DNA of 64,000 nucleotides from Nostoc sp. ATCC 53789 (lineage in GTDB: Bacteria > Cyanobacteriota > Cyanobacteriia > Cyanobacteriales > Nostocaceae). Under the pieces are notes generated by a model. It saw only the letters and a program-made list of their open reading frames with translations. It was not told the DNA's origin and did not search any database. A program made the position numbers and the translations under genes. The stretch covers positions 5,360,501-5,424,500 of the forward strand of contig NZ_CP046703.1 in the NCBI RefSeq assembly GCF_009873495.1, read 5' to 3'. Shown one piece after another: positions 18,058 through 27,054 of the stretch. Position 1 is the stretch's first letter. Each line of letters starts with the position of its first letter.

Positions 18058-18542
18058 CCTCGCCAGCTCAGAGGAGGTTGATACTGCCATCTGGTGGACT
18101 ATTGCCCATAAAATTTCAACAATTCAATATCGATATCTAAATTAAGGCATTGCTAGTCATCATCCTAACCCGGAATCGCACTCTCAGGTAGACACTGAAT
18201 ATTAGCATTCAGCATCTATAATATTTCTGACTAATTTAATTGCCCTAAAATTTAGGTAATTTCTGTGTACTTAAAGTAGATTTTACTACTGCTAGAAGCT
18301 ATGTCAAGCCAATCAAGGAATTTACTCGCAAAATTCACAGAGTTAAAATATTTACAAACTTAATAAGTAGTCTTTTGTATCAAGCAACTTCATGCATAGT
18401 TACCTGGACAAAATTGAAGAATTCTGTTTGGATAAAGGCTGATATACAAGTAATATAATCCACGGCAATCAAAAAAAAGATTTTATGATTCTATTAAATG
18501 CTGGTGGATATACAAAAAAATCTATTTAGGAACTTCAATAAT

Positions 18543-18571
18543 GGGCTGCGTCAGGCAGATGCACGCAGCCC
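18543..18571 (-). terminator. Hairpin downstream of the TauD-like gene
   Basis: GGGCTGCGT and ACGCAGCCC form a perfect 9-bp GC-rich stem with an 11-nt loop, 19 bp past the stop codon of the dioxygenase gene. No U-run follows on the reverse strand, so it may act as an RNA 3'-end stabiliser or a weak terminator. Confidence 0.5.
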
Positions 18572-18589
18572 GGTTTAGTATTTTGTGGT

Positions 18590-19553
18590 TTACGAAAGTA
18601 CTGGTTGTGCTTCCAGATTTTGGGCTTTTTGCTTGAAGACGGTTGGTACTTCTGCGCTGAACGCTTCACCTTGAACCACTTCTGAGCGGAAACCATCAAC
18701 CCCAACTGGAACATCGCCAGTAATGGTGGTGCGATAGAGGAGACGCTCTACATCCAAATGATCTAAATCTTGAGGAGCCAAATGCACTGTAGCGCGGTTG
18801 TCCCAGAAGGCGATATCACCATTGTTCCAACGGAAACGGGTGGTGTAAGCAGGCTTGGTGATTTGGTTGAAGAACAATTCCAGCAGCAGGTTGCTCTCTT
18901 GTGGTGACACGTCAACAATGTGCGAGGTAAAGCCAGGGTTAACGAACAACGCACGCTCACCAGTCTCAGGATGAACCCTAACAACTGGGTGGATTGAGAC
19001 TAGTGGATTGACAGCAATACGCTCGGTGAACTTGCTGTTGCGGGGCTGATGCTTACCTCCATTGAAGCGATGTTCAGCTTTCAATGTGTCTGCTAGCGCC
19101 CGTAAAGGTGCTGACAAACCCTCATAAGCTGCAACTAGATTACTCCACTGGGTGTCACCACCAGAAGCTAGGAACATTAACTGCACGCAAAATTGACGCT
19201 GCTGGTGGGTTAATTGCCGCAGTCACGTCTGTGTGCCAGGGGCCTCCACTGCGAAAACCATATTGCTTTTCATAGAGCCTACGGTCTACGGGTTTGATCT
19301 GCGGAAATCCCGCAACTGGTTCAGGTTCTCCAAGTGGATGCGCGAAAGTCACTTCGCCAAAACGAGATGTGAACTCAACCTGGGCAGCATGATCGATGTT
19401 CTGACCACGGAAGAACACAACTTTCCACTTTAATAGCGCTTTGCGAATTTCTTTGACTTCATCATCATTCAGAGGACGCGAAAGATTCACGCCGCTGATT
19501 TCAGCACCAATGAAACCAGCTACTTGTTTGACTTCAATATGCTTGTAGCCCAT
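18590..19553 (-). pseudogene. TauD/TfdA-family 2-oxoglutarate/Fe(II) dioxygenase, single-base frameshift
   Basis: The 5' part (19553 downward) encodes MGYKHIEVKQVAGFIGAEI... with the iron-binding WHTD (H107, D109) and runs to NVPSF, then a stop at 19155. The remaining sequence continues in another frame as GGDTQWSNLVAAYEGLS and contains the distal iron ligand His (ATVHLAPQD). The two halves join perfectly if one base is removed (an A at about 19163 on the plus strand), giving 320 aa, normal for the family. Both halves are otherwise free of damage, so the frameshift is recent, a sequencing error or, less likely, recoded. Relatives use taurine or other sulfonates, and the divergent AprAB-like genes fit a sulfur role, but the substrate is not determined. 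Confidence 0.85.
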
Positions 19554-19606
19554 GTAGACTCTCCAAAGTTTGATTTATAAGGTGGTGTCCGCACTCGTCC
19601 TTTTCT

Positions 19607-19644
19607 TTTGGAATATTGCTATCCACTACAAGCAATATTCCAAA
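19607..19644. promoter_or_regulatory. Perfect 14-bp inverted repeat upstream of the dioxygenase gene
   Basis: TTTGGAATATTGCT (19607-19620) and AGCAATATTCCAAA (19631-19644) are separated by 10 bp, about 55 bp upstream of the dioxygenase start and in the shared region with the divergent flavoprotein operon. It could be an operator for a dimeric regulator (for example LysR-type) or a leader hairpin. The rest of the 19554-20152 gap shows no other clear signal. Confidence 0.5.
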
Positions 19645-20152
19645 GGAAGCGGTCGTAGTTTTTAGAATCATACACTAAATCGATCGAATTACCGTAGTAT
19701 AATGCAAATATATTTTTAGACTGCTGAAATAACAGGAAGTTCATAGCGTCTCATTTGTTAAAGATGCGTGCTGCGAGCTTATCTACATAGCACTCTACTA
19801 AGTCTGGTCATGGTGATATTGGTGTGAGCCGATATGTCATTACCCCTCACGAGAATGGAAACTTTTACCACAGTTCCAACCGGATAAGATATTAATTCGT
19901 AACACTTAATGTTTGTAAAACTAATAATTAGTGTATCATGTGAACTGTAATTTGCCTTACACATTCTTTGTATAGATTATGCAAACTCTATCTACTGCAT
20001 AAGTATTTATCACGAACTGCGTACACCAGGACGGATGAAAAAGGGACTGGTACAGCAAAGCGGAATTCAAAATTAAAGAACTCTTAGGGACTGAGTTAAG
20101 AAATCAGCACGCTGCTCAAAGTCCCTCTAACAGAACTTTTCCAAGTCAAAGT

Positions 20153-21862
20153 ATGAAGTTGACTGCCAAAAAGGAGGACAAAGAATTGCTAACAGCCTAT
20201 AGCGAAAATGAACTGCAATTAACTGCCGACGTGCTGGTAATTGGTGGCGGCCCTGCCGCAGCATGGGCAGCATGGGCAGCCGCATCAGAAGGTGTCAAAG
20301 TAATCATTGTTGATAAAGGTTTTCTAGGTACGAGCGGTGCAGCTGCTGCCAGTGGTAATGGCATCATGGCTCCTTCTCCAGAAAATTGGGACAAAGTTTT
20401 ATGGGAGCGTTATCGCGTAGGAAAAAACCTAGCTAACTTACGTTGGATCGAGCGTGTAATCGAAAAAACTTGGCTCAGTTTGCCTCTAGTTGAAAAGTGG
20501 GGCTATCGTTTTCCCAAAGAAAATGGGGAATCCGTGCGCCAGAGTTATTATGGCCCCGAATATATGCGGGTACTTCGCAAAAACCTACTGCGTGTTGGTG
20601 TGCAGATTCTTGACCAAAGTCCTGCTCTAGAGCTTTTATTGGCTGATGACGGCTCGGTGGCTGGAGCAAGAGGTGTGCAGAGACAAAATCATCGTACCTA
20701 TACTGTTCACGCTGGTGCAGTAGTCCTGGCCAATGGTGGTTGTGCATTCTTGAGTAAAGCATTAGGGTGCAATACAAATACAGGTGATGGAATGCTGATG
20801 GCAGTAGAAGCTGGCGGCGAACTCTCCAGTATGGAAGCTTCTAATCACTATGCTATCTCGACTGCTTTTAATGCCACGGTGACAAGGGGTGTTCCCTTTG
20901 GCTGGGCTAGTTACAGCGATGAAGCAGGCAACGATCTTGGTGGCTATGTCAATGGTCGTCGCGATCCATCATTTCTTCCCAATGCCCTCCTGAAAGGCTC
21001 CGTTTATGCTCGTTTGGATCGAGCTACACCTGAAGTCAAGGCGGTGATTGAAAAGTCTCATTTCATATCTTTTTTACCCTATAAAAAAGCTGGCATTGAC
21101 CCCTATACAGAACGAGTGCCTGTAACACTGATTTTAGAAGGTACAGTCCGTGGTACGGGTGGAATTCGGATTGTGAATGATAGTTGCGGTACAAAGGTTC
21201 CTGGCCTCTACGCCGCCGGTGATGCTGCATCGCGGGAGTTTTTAGCAGGTTTAGCTTCTGGGGGTGGTGGCCCCAATGCGGCCTGGGCAATCTCCACAGG
21301 ACAATGGGCTGGAGTTGGCGCGGCTGAATTTGCGAAGAGTCTTGGCGCTTATGCTCATGAACGGGTGGTGCATCCTGCTGGTCAAGCCGGATTGCGTAGT
21401 CCATCGCAGTCTCCCACATCTGAAACATTCGATAGCGAGGCGATCGTGCGCGGTGTACAAGCGCAGATGTTCCCCTTAGAGAAGAATTACTTGCGCTGTG
21501 AGCAGGGACTTTTGGATTCTCTCGCCAAATTAGAAACGTTGTGGCAGCAGGTAAAGACGAACCCGAAACAAGATACAGTGCGCGATGTGGAATTTTCTCG
21601 GCGAGCGGCTGCTCTCACAGCTGTAGCACGATGGGCATATTTTAGTGCTTTACATCGCACGGAAACCCGCAGCGAACATATTCGTATGGACTATCCCGAA
21701 ACCGATCCAAATCAGCGTTATTATCAGGCAACCGGCGGCTTAGATCGTCTATGGGTGAGGCGTGATTGGCTAACGGATGCGATCGCCTACGACGAGCAGA
21801 TCGCGATCGCTACACCACCAGTACCAACCACTCAAATCACACCCTCTGTATCAAAGTTGTAG
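20153..21862 (+). CDS. FAD-dependent oxidoreductase of the fumarate reductase / AprA type
   Basis: The 569-aa flavoprotein has the dinucleotide-binding motif VLVIGGGPAAAWAAWAAA near the N-terminus, the second FAD segment TSGAAAASGNGIMAP, the VVLANGGCAFL strand and the C-terminal ribose-binding PGLYAAGDAASREFLAGLASGGGG. The C-terminal helical domain (RRAAALTAVARWAYFSALHRTETRSEHIRMDYPETDPNQRY, in parts) matches succinate dehydrogenase/fumarate reductase and adenylylsulfate reductase flavoproteins. The next gene, 13 bp downstream, encodes a two-cluster ferredoxin, the same pairing as AprA with AprB. The likely role is a cytoplasmic redox step with electrons moving through the ferredoxin. The divergent TauD-like gene hints at organosulfur metabolism; this is inference. 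Confidence 0.82.
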   Translation: MKLTAKKEDKELLTAYSENELQLTADVLVIGGGPAAAWAAWAAASEGVKVIIVDKGFLGTSGAAAASGNGIMAPSPENWDKVLWERYRVGKNLANLRWIERVIEKTWLSLPLVEKWGYRFPKENGESVRQSYYGPEYMRVLRKNLLRVGVQILDQSPALELLLADDGSVAGARGVQRQNHRTYTVHAGAVVLANGGCAFLSKALGCNTNTGDGMLMAVEAGGELSSMEASNHYAISTAFNATVTRGVPFGWASYSDEAGNDLGGYVNGRRDPSFLPNALLKGSVYARLDRATPEVKAVIEKSHFISFLPYKKAGIDPYTERVPVTLILEGTVRGTGGIRIVNDSCGTKVPGLYAAGDAASREFLAGLASGGGGPNAAWAISTGQWAGVGAAEFAKSLGAYAHERVVHPAGQAGLRSPSQSPTSETFDSEAIVRGVQAQMFPLEKNYLRCEQGLLDSLAKLETLWQQVKTNPKQDTVRDVEFSRRAAALTAVARWAYFSALHRTETRSEHIRMDYPETDPNQRYYQATGGLDRLWVRRDWLTDAIAYDEQIAIATPPVPTTQITPSVSKL

Positions 21863-21875
21863 CAGGAGCAGTATC

Positions 21876-22217
21876 ATGATCGAGCTTGTCAGTCATAAAC
21901 TCTGTATCAATTGCAATCTGTGCGTCCAAGTATGTCCTACCAATGTCTTTGAGTCGGTACCTAACCAACCACCTACGATCGCTCGACAAGAAGACTGTCA
22001 AACTTGTTTCATGTGTGAGGCTTATTGTCCTGCGGATGCACTCTATGTTGCGCCCCAATCTCATACCAATGTTGCAGTCAATGAGGATGATTTAATTGAA
22101 AGTGGCATCATGGGTGAATATCGTCGCATCTTGGGTTGGGGGTATGGCAGAAAAAACAATAGTGAATTGGATACTGCTCATCAACTGCGCCAATTGCCGC
22201 GCCCCTATCAAAGTTAA
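21876..22217 (+). CDS. 2x[4Fe-4S] ferredoxin-like subunit (AprB-like)
   Basis: From the ATG at 21876 (MIELVSHKLCINCNLC) the protein has 113 aa. Two ferredoxin cluster motifs are visible: CINCNLCVQVCP and CQTCFMCEAYCP. A basic C-terminal tail follows (RRILGWGYGRKNN). A Shine-Dalgarno-like AGCAGGAGCAG precedes the ATG, which favours this start over an upstream in-frame one at 21777 that overlaps the flavoprotein gene. It most likely carries electrons for the preceding flavoprotein as a dedicated subunit. Confidence 0.85.
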   Translation: MIELVSHKLCINCNLCVQVCPTNVFESVPNQPPTIARQEDCQTCFMCEAYCPADALYVAPQSHTNVAVNEDDLIESGIMGEYRRILGWGYGRKNNSELDTAHQLRQLPRPYQS

Positions 22218-22302
22218 TTTGAGTGTTTAATTGAGTGTGGTAGCGACCTCAATTAATTGAAAACCTGCAAGTCACACCAATAACTGCTTCTTTTAGATGC
22301 TC

Positions 22303-22345
22303 TATATTACTAGTACCAACAACGGTAATTGGTGCTAGTAATATA
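22303..22345. terminator. 17-bp stem-loop after the flavoprotein/ferredoxin operon
   Basis: TATATTACTAGTACCAA (22303-22319) pairs with TTGGTGCTAGTAATATA (22329-22345), with one G-U pair and a 9-nt loop. It lies 85 bp past the ferredoxin stop and may end or stabilise that transcript. No U-run follows. Confidence 0.45.
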
Positions 22346-22445
22346 GGGCAATTTGTCTTGGTTTAAGACCGCGTTTTTGAGCTAATTCTACGACGCGATC
22401 AACGATCGCACTGCTCCAAAAAGGACTCCCAATAATAATTTTCGC
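22335..22445 (-). pseudogene. Aldo/keto reductase C-terminal fragment
   Basis: The reverse strand encodes AKIIIGSPFWSSAIVDRVVE followed by LAQKRGLKPRQIALYY and a stop. The segment VVELAQKRGLKPRQIAL resembles the conserved helix of aldo/keto reductases (usually ending in LAWVL). No start codon or preceding barrel sequence is recognisable, so this is a decayed remnant of about 37 codons. The remainder of the gap up to 22658 has only AT-rich sequence and isolated HIP1-like sites. Confidence 0.45.
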
Positions 22446-22658
22446 TATCCTAAGTATAAAATAACCTAAGTAAATCGTGTTTTAGTTTGCGATCGCTAAA
22501 ATTAAGTACCCAGAGGCGTATTAACAAGAGATAATAATAAACTCACACCACCCTTAGCTGTTGTCCCATCAACCATTACAGAAATTATTCTGGCTTGGTT
22601 TAGGTAATTCACTTGACAGTCACAGGGTCGAATTTTGCAAGTTGTTCTGAACCAAACC

Positions 22659-25600
22659 ATGAAAACATCTACCAAATTGCTAACTCGCCTGGACTATTAC
22701 TACCAGCAAATCAAAACGATTATCCTGACTCGGCAGAATCCGATTACTGGTTTACTACCTGCAAGTACAGCGATTACAGCCCACGGGGATTATACAGATG
22801 CCTGGGTGCGAGACAACGTTTACAGCATTTTGGCAGTTTGGGGTTTAGGGCTTGCATACCGCAAGATTGACGACGACAAAGGACGCACCTATGAACTAGA
22901 ACACAGTGTCATCAAACTTATGCGCGGGTTGCTATTTGCGATGATGCGACAGGCTCATAAAGTAGAGACATTTAAACATACTCAGTCGCTACTCGATGGA
23001 CTGCACGCCAAATATAATACCGCAACCGGTGACATTGTTGTTGGTGATGATGAATGGGGACATTTGCAACTTGATGCCACGTCTATATTTTTGCTGATAT
23101 TGGCGCAAATGACCGCAGCAGGATTGCAAATAATTTATACGATTGATGAAGTCAATTTCGTCCAAAATTTGGTTTACTACATTGGACGAGCCTACCGCAC
23201 ACCGGATTACGGCATTTGGGAACGCGGTAATAAAATTAATCGTGGTAATGCTGAGTTAAATGCCAGTTCCGTAGGTATGGCAAAAGCTGCTTTAGAAGCT
23301 ATCAACGGACTGGATTTGTTTGGTGTGCGTGGTAGTCAAGCATCGGTGATTCATGTGCTACCAGATGAAATCGCCCGCGCCCGGATTACTTTAGAATCAC
23401 TATTACCGAGAGAATCTGGTTCCAAAGAAATTGATGCGGCGCTGTTAAGTATTATTAGTTATCCTGCCTTTGCAGTGGAAGACTCACAGTTACGCGATCG
23501 CACTTTAAACGATATTATCAACAAACTCGCAGGTAAATACGGCTGCAAACGCTTTTTGCGTGATGGACACCAGACGGTTTTAGAAGATAATCAGCGCTTG
23601 CACTACGAACCGTGGGAACTCAAGCAATTTGAGCATATTGAATGCGAATGGCCGTTATTTTTCACTTATTTAGTTTTAGATGGATTATTTTGCGGTGAGC
23701 AAGAAAAAGTAAAAAAATACCAAGAACTTTTAGAATCATTACTTATAGAACAAGATGGTTTGCGTTTATTGCCAGAACTATATTATGTCCCAGCTGAAAA
23801 CATAGAAGCAGAAAAGTTAGCACCCCAAACGCAACCACGTTTACCCAATGAAAATATTCCTTTAGTGTGGGCGCAGAGTTTATATTTTCTTAGTCAAATG
23901 TTGAGTGAAGGGTTGCTAGCAGTTGGTGATATCGACCCTTTGGGAAGACATTTGTGCGTGGGAAAACAGCGCGAATCATTGGTACAAATTGCCTTGCTTG
24001 CTGAAGATGAAGATTTACAGAAAAAACTAGAAGTTCATGGGATTGAAACACAAACGCCTACCCAAGTTGAACCGATTCAAGTGAGAAAAGCTGGAGAATT
24101 TTCAGCTATTTATACCCAAATTGGCCGTAACGATAAACTTGGTTTAACTGGGCGACCAGTTCGACGGCTGCGGAGTTTGACAACATCTAGAATCTTTCGG
24201 ATTCGTGGTGAAACAATTGTATTTTTGCCTTCATTCTCCGACTCTCAACAATTTTACTTAACCCTTGATTACCATTTTCTGTTAGATCAAATTAGAAGCG
24301 AACTAGCTTACATCCAAAAATACTGGAGCGATTTAGGTCGTCCTACTCTGACTTTAATGTTGACGCACACCATGCTAGAAATCGGTTCTGAAGCATTACT
24401 AGAACTGATGCAAGAACTAAAAGATGGTGTTTGTAACGGTGTGCAAGTGAAATTAGGGCGGCTAAATCAGCTAATGTTAACAGCCGGAATCCAAAGAATT
24501 GATTTTCTTCCCAATGCAGAATTCTCGCGATCGCCAGTGAGAAATGCTGGCCCACGTTGCTATTATTTGGCTTATCATCCTGAGAAAAACTGGCGCTTAG
24601 GGCATACTCAAGAATTTCAGATGGAGTATGAAACTAACTTTGCATTATTACTTTCTTATTTACGCTCATCAGAGAATATTTACGAGCAAATTGAGTTATT
24701 GCAAACCTTAACTCGCTTGCAAGGCATGAACTTTGATACGGGGTATGGCGGCCCAGGATATCCTGTCACCGTAGCCGATTTACTCGATGAAGTGTATACC
24801 AAAGCTGGAGATTTAGGCATTTGGGCAGTGGTACGTCGGGCTGCGGGGTTAAGGCAAATGGTTGATATCAGCCTATCAGATGCAGTGACAAGTATTTTGG
24901 TGCGAGGTAAGCAAATTGCTGTGGGTAAAGCTTACAGTGAAGCGTCCTTGATTAGCGTACCCATGTCACACGATGAAATTGCCGATAAAATTAATCATTT
25001 TTGTCGTGAAGATATCCGCGATCGCGTCCTCACTCAAGAGATTTTAATCTATCTTGGCATCTTAATTCGCTCAGAATCCGAACTATTCCAGGGACTACTC
25101 ACGCTGAGAGTTGGTTATCTCATCTTATTGATAACCAGCGAACTAGCGCGGGAATTACACGTTACTCAAGATGAAGCTTACGATCGCTTAATGCAACTTT
25201 CACCCTTTGAAGTGAAAATGCGCTTGCGTCAGGTACTGACTGGATATACTGGCATGAGTAACCTGTTGCGTCAGCAAGAATCACTGCATGTCAAGCAAAA
25301 AGAAAGTGATATTGCTTGGGTGGTGTTACCAGGAATCGCTGAAGAAATAGAAGTTCCACCAGGTGGTTGGCGGCGGTTTCGTCAAGCCGAAGGTGCGACG
25401 GGACGCGTACCAAAAGACTTTTTCAAGCAGGTTTGGCTATTAATGCAACATTGCAAAGGTCTAGTAATTGGGGATAAGCTAGAGCGCCGCAATCGTTTAG
25501 ATAGTGAGATAATGTTGTCCGAGATGACAGCAGGGGAAAGAAATTTTGCTCTATTAGTTGAGCATTTGCTGAATAAAATCGAAGCTCCAGAATATCGCCA

Positions 25601-25865
25601 AGTTAATATTGAAGCATTAATCGAATTAGGAGCGATCGCAGCTAATAATCCCAAGCTGCAAATCGAAGAATATATTGTGTTAGATGTGTTAATTGGACAC
25701 GCAGTGCGATTGGCGTGGCTAGAAAATCATAGTCAACGTAGCGATCGCTATGATGAGGATAAGGCGAGTGCGTGGCGATCGTTTTACAATACTTCTCCTA
25801 GAGATTGCGCTAGTTATATCTTGAAGGCGTTTAGGTTCTTGACGGAATTTGTGAAGGATTTTTAA
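22659..25865 (+). CDS. GH15 / phosphorylase-kinase-alpha-like protein
   Basis: From the ATG at 22659 (MKTSTKLLTRLDYYYQQ) the protein has about 1068 aa. The N-terminal half is an (alpha/alpha)6 glucoamylase-like domain: GLLPASTAITAHGDYTDAWVRDNVY, LDGLHAKYN, GDDEWGHLQLDATSIFLL, GIWERGNK. The long C-terminal half (DVGI-type repeats, FEVKMRLRQVLTGY, PPGGWRRFRQ) matches the regulatory part of eukaryotic phosphorylase kinase alpha/beta subunits, a family that also occurs in cyanobacteria. A role in glycogen metabolism is plausible, but whether the domain hydrolyses glucan or only binds it cannot be read here. Its only close neighbour downstream is an unrelated GxxExxY gene. Confidence 0.85.
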   Translation: MKTSTKLLTRLDYYYQQIKTIILTRQNPITGLLPASTAITAHGDYTDAWVRDNVYSILAVWGLGLAYRKIDDDKGRTYELEHSVIKLMRGLLFAMMRQAHKVETFKHTQSLLDGLHAKYNTATGDIVVGDDEWGHLQLDATSIFLLILAQMTAAGLQIIYTIDEVNFVQNLVYYIGRAYRTPDYGIWERGNKINRGNAELNASSVGMAKAALEAINGLDLFGVRGSQASVIHVLPDEIARARITLESLLPRESGSKEIDAALLSIISYPAFAVEDSQLRDRTLNDIINKLAGKYGCKRFLRDGHQTVLEDNQRLHYEPWELKQFEHIECEWPLFFTYLVLDGLFCGEQEKVKKYQELLESLLIEQDGLRLLPELYYVPAENIEAEKLAPQTQPRLPNENIPLVWAQSLYFLSQMLSEGLLAVGDIDPLGRHLCVGKQRESLVQIALLAEDEDLQKKLEVHGIETQTPTQVEPIQVRKAGEFSAIYTQIGRNDKLGLTGRPVRRLRSLTTSRIFRIRGETIVFLPSFSDSQQFYLTLDYHFLLDQIRSELAYIQKYWSDLGRPTLTLMLTHTMLEIGSEALLELMQELKDGVCNGVQVKLGRLNQLMLTAGIQRIDFLPNAEFSRSPVRNAGPRCYYLAYHPEKNWRLGHTQEFQMEYETNFALLLSYLRSSENIYEQIELLQTLTRLQGMNFDTGYGGPGYPVTVADLLDEVYTKAGDLGIWAVVRRAAGLRQMVDISLSDAVTSILVRGKQIAVGKAYSEASLISVPMSHDEIADKINHFCREDIRDRVLTQEILIYLGILIRSESELFQGLLTLRVGYLILLITSELARELHVTQDEAYDRLMQLSPFEVKMRLRQVLTGYTGMSNLLRQQESLHVKQKESDIAWVVLPGIAEEIEVPPGGWRRFRQAEGATGRVPKDFFKQVWLLMQHCKGLVIGDKLERRNRLDSEIMLSEMTAGERNFALLVEHLLNKIEAPEYRQVNIEALIELGAIAANNPKLQIEEYIVLDVLIGHAVRLAWLENHSQRSDRYDEDKASAWRSFYNTSPRDCASYILKAFRFLTEFVKDF

Positions 25866-25881
25866 ACGCAAAGGGGCGCAG

Positions 25882-26262
25882 ATGATGAGAGAGAATGATT
25901 TGAGTGGGGTGATTATTGGGTGTGCGATGAGGGTGCATACTGCTTTGGGGCCTGGTTTGTTGGAGTCGGCTTATGAGGAATGCTTGGATTATGAGTTGAA
26001 GAAGTCCGGGTTGAGTGTTGGTAAACAAATTCCATTGCCCTTAGTTTACCAAGATGTGCAATTGGAATGCGTTTATCGATTAGATTTGATGGTCGAAAAC
26101 AAAGTCATTGTAGAGATTAAATCTGTAGAATCTTTCCACCCGATTCACTCAGTTCAACTTCTAACCTATCTCAAGCTAGCAAACTGCAAACTAGGTCTTC
26201 TCCTCAACTTTAACGTCCTCCACCTCAAAGAAGGCATCAAACGCGTAGCCAACAACCTCTAA
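25882..26262 (+). CDS. GxxExxY family protein
   Basis: The 126-aa protein carries the defining motif GLLESAYEECL and the later YRLDLMVENKVIVEIKSVE, resembling a PD-(D/E)xK nuclease-fold active site (D, then E-x-K). The start is MMRENDLSGVIIGCAMRVHTALGPG, typical of the family. The biological role of GxxExxY proteins is unknown; some occur within rRNA intervening sequences or near mobile DNA. Here it starts 17 bp after the GH15-like gene, with a TCCGCGAACCTCCGCG-type repeat downstream, and its codon usage (GGGGTG-rich start) differs a little from its neighbours, which suggests later acquisition. Confidence 0.85.
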   Translation: MMRENDLSGVIIGCAMRVHTALGPGLLESAYEECLDYELKKSGLSVGKQIPLPLVYQDVQLECVYRLDLMVENKVIVEIKSVESFHPIHSVQLLTYLKLANCKLGLLLNFNVLHLKEGIKRVANNL

Positions 26263-26375
26263 CTCCCTCTCACTACCTCTTATCCTCCGCGAACCTCCGC
26301 GCTTCCCTCCGCGCCCCTCTGCGTTAAAAAAAATATCCCCCACCTCAAATTCCAAAAGCAGGGGTTTTATTAAAA

Positions 26376-26690
26376 CTACTTAACAGAAACAGCATCAACA
26401 TCAATAGTGCTTGCACTTGAGGTAGAACCCTCAGTAGTATTAGGCACTTCATTATCCACATCACCCTTACGAGCCTTCCAGCCCTCAATTACTAGCCCAG
26501 ACACCTCAGAAACTAGCAGAGTCAAAAGGAAAACATCATCAATCTGTCCCACAACGGGTATAAAATCTGGGAGAACATCAAATGGGCTGACCAAATAGAC
26601 CAACGTTCCTAAAATAACCCACCAACGGTACTTGGGGTTACGGAGTACATCGCGATACCAGGTGTAAAGTGATTGGATTGAAAATTTCAT
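26376..26690 (-). CDS. DUF1232 (YkvA-like) small membrane protein
   Basis: The 104-aa protein contains the DUF1232 core WVILGTLVYLVSPFDVLPDFIPVVGQIDDVFLL (in parts: YLVSPFDVLPD, VVGQIDD), with two hydrophobic stretches. Family members are small inner-membrane proteins of unknown function. The acidic/Ser-rich C-terminal tail (TTEGSTSSASTIDVDAVSVK) is lineage-specific. Confidence 0.88.
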   Translation of the reverse strand: MKFSIQSLYTWYRDVLRNPKYRWWVILGTLVYLVSPFDVLPDFIPVVGQIDDVFLLTLLVSEVSGLVIEGWKARKGDVDNEVPNTTEGSTSSASTIDVDAVSVK

Positions 26691-27054
26691 ATTTTGAACC
26701 TCCAGTTATCTTTAATTTTGACAAATAATCCTAAAAATTCCCGGTGGGAATAACCGTCCTAGTTAGTCGAGAAGACGCTACTCCTAATCTGTCATCAAAA
26801 ACCTATTTTGTAATTATCCATAAGAGTTTAATACCGCAAGGGTTTGACAAATTAGACAGTGATTGTATTAATTCGGGATTATGCAACCCAGCAGCAAGTT
26901 TGTCCACCAGTCGAAGTCCAATACCCCATGCTTAGAGTGTCTTTTTAGCTTTTCGAGAAATTTATATTTTGGAAGTCCCTCATTTTGCATTAATCTCTAG
27001 AATTAAAATGCCTTAGCACATTTGCTCTAGTCATGGAGGGAGGAAACTTAAACA
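26691..27054. other. Intergenic region with a solitary MITE arm
   Basis: AT-rich gap between the divergent DUF1232 and exbB genes. TTGGAAGTCCCT near 26970 matches the arm of the MITE found in the IS982 transposase (6745-6866), but no partner arm was seen. A good Shine-Dalgarno (GGAGGGAGGAAA, ~27034-27045) precedes the GTG start of the ExbB gene. Confidence 0.5.

Noticed and set aside
18019..18130. Mg2+ (M-box type) riboswitch upstream of mgtE
   Set aside because: Leader hairpins exist but they are far too short for the known class and no conserved M-box segments were seen.
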